Origin: Rhodoluna limnophila
GTDB taxonomy: Bacteria > Actinomycetota > Actinomycetes > Actinomycetales > Microbacteriaceae
DNA: 17,840 nucleotides
Direction: 5' to 3'
Assembly (NCBI GenBank): GCA_943326655.2
Contig: CALPUC020000003.1
Span: 1-17,840, forward strand
A model generated the notes under the pieces. It had not been told where the DNA came from. It was given only the letters and a program-made list of their open reading frames with translations, and did no database searches. Of this stretch, positions 13,353 to 17,840 are shown in pieces. The position numbers and the translations under genes were made by a program. Each line of letters opens with the position of its first letter. The stretch's first letter is position 1.

Positions 13353-15011
13353 GTGACTCCAGAAGCGCTCTCTGCTGCCCTGGTAGCCATTTTGCGCCAA
13401 CTTCAGGACGACCGGATTTTGGCTGCCGGAGAACTCCCGACCGAAGTGGTAGTCGAGCGACCGAGAAATCGCGAACACGGGGATTGGGCCACCAACCTTG
13501 CGCTTCAGTTCGCTGCCTCGTTCAGCCTCAAGCCTCGAGATTTAGCCGAACATGTTGCCAAGGCTTTGCAGACCACCGCAGGTGTGTCCAAGGTTGATGT
13601 CGCCGGACCTGGTTTCATCAACATCACTCTGGACGCCGGGCTAGCTGGTGAAATCGCCCAGCAGATCGTTGACGCCGGCGAGAGCTATGGTCGTAGCGAT
13701 GCGCTTTCGGGGGAGAAACTCAACCTAGAGTTCGTTTCCGCTAACCCCACCGGGCCAGTTCACCTTGGTTCGACCCGATGGGCAGCTGTTGGAGATTCTC
13801 TTGCCCGGATCCTGCAGTCGCAGGGCGCTGAGGTCACTCGTGAGTATTACTTCAACGACCACGGCGCTCAGATTGATCGTTTCGCTCGTTCGCTTCTGGC
13901 AAGAGCTCGTGGTGATCAAATCCCCGAGGACGGTTACGCCGGCGCCTACATCGATCAGATTGCCAATCAGGTTCTCGATGGCACTGCGGTGGAGCTTTTG
14001 AATTTGCCTGAAGCCGAGGCTCAAGAGGCCTTCCGGGCAGCCGGGGTGGAACTAATGTTTCAAGAGATTCGGTCTTCGCTTCACGAATTCGGAGTTGACT
14101 TCGATGTCTACTTCCACGAAAACTCTCTATACGAGTCGGGTGCCGTTGATAGGGCAGTTGAACGCCTAAAGGCTGGCGGGCACATGTTTGAGCAAGACGG
14201 AGCTCTTTGGCTTCGAACCACGACTTTTGGTGATGACCGCGACCGAGTTGTTTTGAAAAGCGACGGGGAAGCTGCCTACATCGCCGGCGATTTGGCCTAC
14301 TATCTCGATAAGCGCTCGCGCGGCTTCGACCGCTGCATCTACATTCTCGGTGCAGACCACCACGGCTATGTGCCGCGCATGATGGCAATGTGCGCAGCCT
14401 TTGGTGATGAGCCAGGTGTCAATCTTGAAATTCTGATTGGTCAGATGGTGAATCTGGTTCGCGATGGCGAACCGGTCAGAATGTCGAAGCGTGCCGGCAC
14501 GGTGGTAACTCTTGAAGACTTGGTTGATGTGGTCGGCGTAGACGCGGCACGTTATGCACTAGTTCGCTCTTCGATCAACTCATCGCTCGATGTTGACCTA
14601 GCGTTACTCGAAAAGAAGACCAACGACAACCCGGTCTTCTACGTTCAGTATGCGCATGCTCGCACCCGTCAGGTGGCTGTAAACGCGGCATCCCTGGGTG
14701 TTGAACGTGTCGAGTTTGCTCCTGAACTGTTGGATCACGCCACCGAAGAGGAACTGCTTGCCAAACTGGCGGAGTTCCCTCGCGTCCTTTCTCACGCCGC
14801 CGATGAGCGCTCGCCTCACCGAGTTGCTCGCTACCTTGAAGAGGTCGCCGGCTCGTACCATCGCTGGTACGACAACTGCCGAGTGACTCCACTCGCCGGC
14901 GCTGATGTTGAGACCGTTCACCGCACTCGTCTTTGGCTAAACGAAGCGACCTCTACTGTTTTGCGCAACGGTCTGGGGATTCTTGGAGTCATCGCTCCGG
15001 AGCGGATGTAA
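13353..15011 (+). CDS. argS: Arginyl-tRNA synthetase
   Basis: This class I synthetase charges tRNA-Arg with arginine. The 552-residue protein has the N-terminal Add-1 tRNA-binding region (about 1-95, with RPRNREHGDWATNLAL), the HIGH-type signature NPTGPVHLGSTRWAAVGD (H137-S140), the KMSKS-like loop RMSKRAGTVV (M377-R380), and the C-terminal DALR anticodon-binding domain, including YVQYAHARTRQV and the closing LRNGLGILGV. The start is GTG at 13353, preceded by AAGG; the N-terminus then fits the family. It heads an operon with lysA, which starts on the last base of the argS stop codon. The divergent neighbour is tRNA-Arg(CCG), a substrate of the enzyme. Confidence 0.97.
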   Translation: MTPEALSAALVAILRQLQDDRILAAGELPTEVVVERPRNREHGDWATNLALQFAASFSLKPRDLAEHVAKALQTTAGVSKVDVAGPGFINITLDAGLAGEIAQQIVDAGESYGRSDALSGEKLNLEFVSANPTGPVHLGSTRWAAVGDSLARILQSQGAEVTREYYFNDHGAQIDRFARSLLARARGDQIPEDGYAGAYIDQIANQVLDGTAVELLNLPEAEAQEAFRAAGVELMFQEIRSSLHEFGVDFDVYFHENSLYESGAVDRAVERLKAGGHMFEQDGALWLRTTTFGDDRDRVVLKSDGEAAYIAGDLAYYLDKRSRGFDRCIYILGADHHGYVPRMMAMCAAFGDEPGVNLEILIGQMVNLVRDGEPVRMSKRAGTVVTLEDLVDVVGVDAARYALVRSSINSSLDVDLALLEKKTNDNPVFYVQYAHARTRQVAVNAASLGVERVEFAPELLDHATEEELLAKLAEFPRVLSHAADERSPHRVARYLEEVAGSYHRWYDNCRVTPLAGADVETVHRTRLWLNEATSTVLRNGLGILGVIAPERM

Positions 15012-16402
15012 TGAAACAAGAACAGATTAAGCCAGCTTGGCTTTCCGAGCCAGAAGACAACAATGACCTCCCCGAGAGAATTTGGCCTTCAAACGTTTCT
15101 CGCGATTCCGATGGGGCAGTGGCCTTTGGGGGAGTTGCGGTAAGCGATCTAACCGCGCAGTTTGGCACTCCGCTCTACGTGATTGACCAAACCGAATTCG
15201 AGCACAGCGCAAAAGCTGTGCACTCCGCACTTGATCGCGCCGCCAAGAAGATCGGCTCTGACGCAACCGTTTACTACGCGGGTAAAGCGTTCCTCTCGGT
15301 TGAAGTCGTTCGCTGGATTGACAAGCTTGGTTTGAACATCGATGTTTCCAGCGGCGGAGAGTTGGCAATTGCGCTCGCGGCTGGAATCGACCCAAAGCGC
15401 ATCGGTTTGCACGGCAATAACAAGTCGGCGGCCGAGATTGGTCGTGCCGTTTCAGCGGGGGTCGGAGCCATCGTCATCGATAGCGAAATTGAGATTGAGC
15501 GGATTGCGGCCACCGCAGGTGCCCAAGACCGAATTCAACCGGTTCGAATCCGAGTCAATACCGGTGTTCATGCCGACACTCACGAATTTCTTGCGACCGC
15601 TCGCGAAGATCAGAAGTTCGGCATCGCCATTGAAGACGTCCCGGCCTTGGTAGCCAGAATTCGTAGTTTGAACCACTTGGAATTCCTCGGGCTCCACTCT
15701 CACATTGGTTCCCAGATTTTTGAAACCGCTGGTTTTGTTGAGGCTGCCAAGCGCTTGGTGAAATTGCATGCCGAACTGCTAAAAACCGGACCCGTGCCTC
15801 AGCTAAACCTTGGCGGCGGATTTGGAATCGACTACAACGAGGGTGATCAAAGCCCGGGAGTAGAAGCCATGGCTCTCGACATTGTCGACGCGGTTGCTGC
15901 TGCCTGCAGAAGTGAAGGCGTTCCTGTGCCAAGACTTGCCTTTGAACCCGGACGAGCCATCGTTGGTCGTTCGGGAGTTACCCTCTACACGGTTGGTACC
16001 GTCAAGGACGTTCGCCTGACCGACGGTCAGGTTCGCAAGTACGTTTCAGTCGACGGTGGCATGAGCGATAACCTGCGAGCTGCGCTGTACCAGGCCGAAT
16101 ACTCCACTCGATTGGTTTCGAGGGTTTCGATCGGAAAACCTGCCCTGGTTAGAGTCGTTGGAAAACACTGTGAGAGCGGCGACATCGTGGTTCGTCACGA
16201 CTATTTACCAGGTGATGTAAGCAATGGAGACATCATCGCGGTGGCTGCCACAGGCGCATACTGTTTCTCGCTTGGCAGTAATTACAACTACTTACAGCGC
16301 CCGCCTGTTGTGGCGGTGGCCTCTGGTAAGGCACGATTGATTGTGCGTGGTGAAACTGAGGCAGATCTTCTGTCTCGCGACGCATGTCTGCAGAAGGACT
16401 AA
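15011..16402 (+). CDS. lysA: Diaminopimelate decarboxylase
   Basis: This PLP enzyme makes L-lysine from meso-diaminopimelate, the last step of lysine synthesis. The frame is open upstream to 14933, but the ATG at 15011 is chosen. It overlaps the argS stop (TAATG), has GGAG eight bases upstream, and gives a normal 463-residue protein starting MKQEQIKPAWL. The PLP lysine is K92 in YYAGKAF, followed by SSGGELAIAL. Further family motifs are GLHSHIGSQI, the phosphate-binding GGGFGIDY, FEPGRAIVG, and the partner-subunit cysteine C387 in HCESGD. The enzyme works as a dimer. The product's precursor, diaminopimelate, also serves peptidoglycan in many actinobacteria. The downstream hom gene follows after two bases. 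Confidence 0.96.
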   Translation: MKQEQIKPAWLSEPEDNNDLPERIWPSNVSRDSDGAVAFGGVAVSDLTAQFGTPLYVIDQTEFEHSAKAVHSALDRAAKKIGSDATVYYAGKAFLSVEVVRWIDKLGLNIDVSSGGELAIALAAGIDPKRIGLHGNNKSAAEIGRAVSAGVGAIVIDSEIEIERIAATAGAQDRIQPVRIRVNTGVHADTHEFLATAREDQKFGIAIEDVPALVARIRSLNHLEFLGLHSHIGSQIFETAGFVEAAKRLVKLHAELLKTGPVPQLNLGGGFGIDYNEGDQSPGVEAMALDIVDAVAAACRSEGVPVPRLAFEPGRAIVGRSGVTLYTVGTVKDVRLTDGQVRKYVSVDGGMSDNLRAALYQAEYSTRLVSRVSIGKPALVRVVGKHCESGDIVVRHDYLPGDVSNGDIIAVAATGAYCFSLGSNYNYLQRPPVVAVASGKARLIVRGETEADLLSRDACLQKD

Positions 16403-16404
16403 GA

Positions 16405-17718
16405 GTGATTGAATATCGACCGCTACGCATAGCGCTTCTCGGTGCCGGCTCCGTTGGTGGCCAGGTTGCCCGCCTGCTTTTGGAAAACAAAAATGAACTA
16501 GCGGCCAGAGTGGGTGCCGAACTAGAACTAATCGGCATCGCCGTTCGCGACCTAAATGGTAAGCGCGACTCGGCTATTCCTCGCGAACTACTTACCACCG
16601 ATGCCGAGGCGCTAATCATGACCGCCGACATCGTTATTGAGGTCATGGGTGGAATCGAACCGGCTCGCACTCTAATTCGTCAAGCGCTTCTGGCCGGAGC
16701 CGATGTCATCACGGCTAACAAAGCCCTACTGGCAAATCACTCAACCGAACTTTTCGACGTGGCCGAGCAAGTGGGTGCGCAACTTTATTACGAGGCTGCC
16801 GTGGCTGCAGCAATTCCAATCATTCGTCCGCTGCGCGAATCTCTGGCCGGCGACAAGGTTATTCGAATCATGGGTATCGTAAACGGTTCGACAAACTACA
16901 TCCTCGACCGCATGGATTCTGAAGGTTTATCTCTCGAGGCCGCCATGGTTGAGGCTACCGATCTCGGCTACCTTGAGGCGGATCCCAAGCTCGACGTTGA
17001 GGGCTACGACGCTGCTCAGAAGATAGCCATTTTGGCATCGCTGGCTTTCCACACCGAAGTTGACCTAAACAGCGTTCACCGCGAGGGAATCACCTCGATT
17101 ACTCCGGCGCAGATTGCCAGCGCTCGAGAAAACGGTTATGTAATCAAACTTCTTGCCGTGTGCGAAAAAATCGAAGCAGATGAAGACGGCGAAGCCGGAG
17201 TTTCTGCTCGCGTTTACCCGGCTCTGATTCCAAGAGAGCACCCGCTGGCTTCGGTTAGAAAAGCTTTCAACGCCGTGTTCGTTGAAGCTGAAGCAGCTGG
17301 AGAACTCATGTTTTACGGCGCTGGCGCCGGCGGTTCACAGACCGCTTCAGCGGTTTTGGGAGACCTCGTTTCGGCAGCTAAACGTCACGTTATCGGAGGC
17401 CCAGGGCTGGCTGACTCGGCACACGCCGACCTACCGACTCTTCCGATTTCAAGAATCACGACCAGCTACCAAATCGCACTCGAAGTGAAAGACCAGCCGG
17501 GTGTGCTCGCCGAGGTCGCGAACATCTTTGCTACACACAATGTTTCGGTTGAGACTGTCGAACAGTCGATCGCTAACAAGCGTCAGAATCCAACTGCTCA
17601 ATTGCTGATTGGAACTCACGACGCAAAAGACTCTGCACTGACCGCTGTCGTTCAGGCACTATCGTCCTCGAAAGTGGTCGATTCCATCACCTCGGTAATC
17701 AGAGTAGAAGGCAACTAA
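16405..17718 (+). CDS. hom: Homoserine dehydrogenase with C-terminal ACT domain
   Basis: The enzyme reduces aspartate semialdehyde to homoserine, the branch toward threonine and methionine. I use the GTG at 16405, which has AGAAGGA six bases upstream and gives 437 residues. The ATG at 16384 in the same frame lies inside lysA without a Shine-Dalgarno and would add seven residues. The NAD(P)-binding loop is LGAGSVGGQVARLL near the N-terminus, followed by ADVITANKALLA. The catalytic region has GIVNGSTNYIL and LGYLEADPKLDVEGYDAAQK. The last 75 or so residues form an ACT domain (LEVKDQPGVLAEVANIFATHNVSVE), which in Corynebacterium-type enzymes gives feedback inhibition by threonine; such control is inferred here. 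The stop overlaps the thrC start. Confidence 0.96.
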   Translation: MIEYRPLRIALLGAGSVGGQVARLLLENKNELAARVGAELELIGIAVRDLNGKRDSAIPRELLTTDAEALIMTADIVIEVMGGIEPARTLIRQALLAGADVITANKALLANHSTELFDVAEQVGAQLYYEAAVAAAIPIIRPLRESLAGDKVIRIMGIVNGSTNYILDRMDSEGLSLEAAMVEATDLGYLEADPKLDVEGYDAAQKIAILASLAFHTEVDLNSVHREGITSITPAQIASARENGYVIKLLAVCEKIEADEDGEAGVSARVYPALIPREHPLASVRKAFNAVFVEAEAAGELMFYGAGAGGSQTASAVLGDLVSAAKRHVIGGPGLADSAHADLPTLPISRITTSYQIALEVKDQPGVLAEVANIFATHNVSVETVEQSIANKRQNPTAQLLIGTHDAKDSALTAVVQALSSSKVVDSITSVIRVEGN

Positions 17719-17840
17719 TGGCACATCAGTGGCGCGGAGTGATCCGCGAATATTTCGATCGACTCGACGTGGACGCAAACACGCCAATCATTACTCTGGG
17801 CGAAGGTGGCACTCCTTTGGTTGCGGCGCCGGCGCTGGCA
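17718..17840 (+). CDS. thrC: Threonine synthase, N-terminal fragment (runs off window)
   Basis: The last 41 codons of the window begin a new gene. The ATG at 17718 overlaps the hom stop codon by one base (TAATG). The translation starts MAHQWRGVIREYFDRLDV and continues NTPIITLGEGGTPL, which is the N-terminal signature of the short threonine synthases of actinobacteria. The enzyme converts O-phosphohomoserine into threonine with PLP; the PLP lysine and the rest lie beyond the window. The position after hom is the expected one, and thrB would be expected next. No stop codon occurs in the visible part. Confidence 0.92.
   Translation, partial: MAHQWRGVIREYFDRLDVDANTPIITLGEGGTPLVAAPALA

Noticed and set aside
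14933..15010. An extended lysA reading frame starting at 14933
   Set aside because: It would overlap argS by 79 bases. The ATG at 15011 has GGAG upstream, overlaps the argS stop in the common TAATG form, and gives a normal-length enzyme.
16384..16404. ATG at 16384 as the hom start
   Set aside because: It lies inside lysA and has no Shine-Dalgarno sequence. The GTG at 16405 has AGAAGGA at ideal spacing and starts close to the NAD-binding strand, as in homologues.
1..17840. Mobile elements, CRISPR arrays, toxin-antitoxin or defence systems
   Set aside because: No transposase, integrase, direct-repeat array or recognisable defence gene was found. All genes are housekeeping or conserved actinobacterial families plus one secreted orphan, in tight collinear order.

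Overview
The window looks like ordinary chromosome from an actinobacterium, most likely a member of the Microbacteriaceae with a compact genome of moderate GC (freshwater Luna-type lineages fit). The assignment is inferred from gene content and order, not from a marker search. Supporting points are the actinobacterial block uvrD2-like / TOMM-type E1-like protein / DUF2342 metalloprotease / YlbL-type protease / UPF0182, a DUF3039 protein, the order argS-lysA-hom-thrC, very short intergenic gaps, frequent GTG and TTG starts, and many apparently leaderless genes.

Layout. (1) 1-6686: the 3' end of a UvrD/PcrA-type helicase gene (+) meets, tail to tail, two minus-strand genes: an orphan E1/ThiF-like protein with four zinc-type cysteines, and a DUF2342 (zincin-like) protein. 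A 50-bp divergent promoter region with a perfect inverted repeat follows. It leads into a plus-strand pair: a membrane-anchored Lon-like (S16) protease that appears to have lost its PDZ domain, and a large UPF0182 membrane protein. (2) 6687-9108: an initiator tRNA-Met with its own promoter and a strong terminator, a secreted PKD-like protein of unknown function, an HtrA-type serine protease, and a DUF3039 zinc-ribbon-like protein. (3) 9105-12558: nicotinate phosphoribosyltransferase (pncB, minus) is divergent from murI-rph-rdgB. These supply NAD salvage, D-glutamate for peptidoglycan, 3' maturation of tRNA, and removal of non-canonical nucleotides. (4) 12555-13269, minus strand: tRNA-Arg(CCG) lies two bases from the start codon of a DedA-family membrane protein. 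(5) 13353-17840, plus strand: argS-lysA-hom-thrC (cut by the window end) forms a tightly packed amino-acid operon whose stop and start codons overlap or nearly touch.

I found no transposon, prophage, CRISPR array, toxin-antitoxin pair or defence island, and no gap over 300 bases lacks a gene. I do not see a complete undescribed system. The most interesting items are local: the apparently PDZ-less YlbL-type protease, the tRNA-Arg/dedA junction, a recurring TANNNT element 6-7 nt before start codons (leaderless transcription), the stand-alone TOMM-type E1-like protein, the inverted repeat carrying two opposed -10 elements, and two perfect intergenic DnaA boxes.
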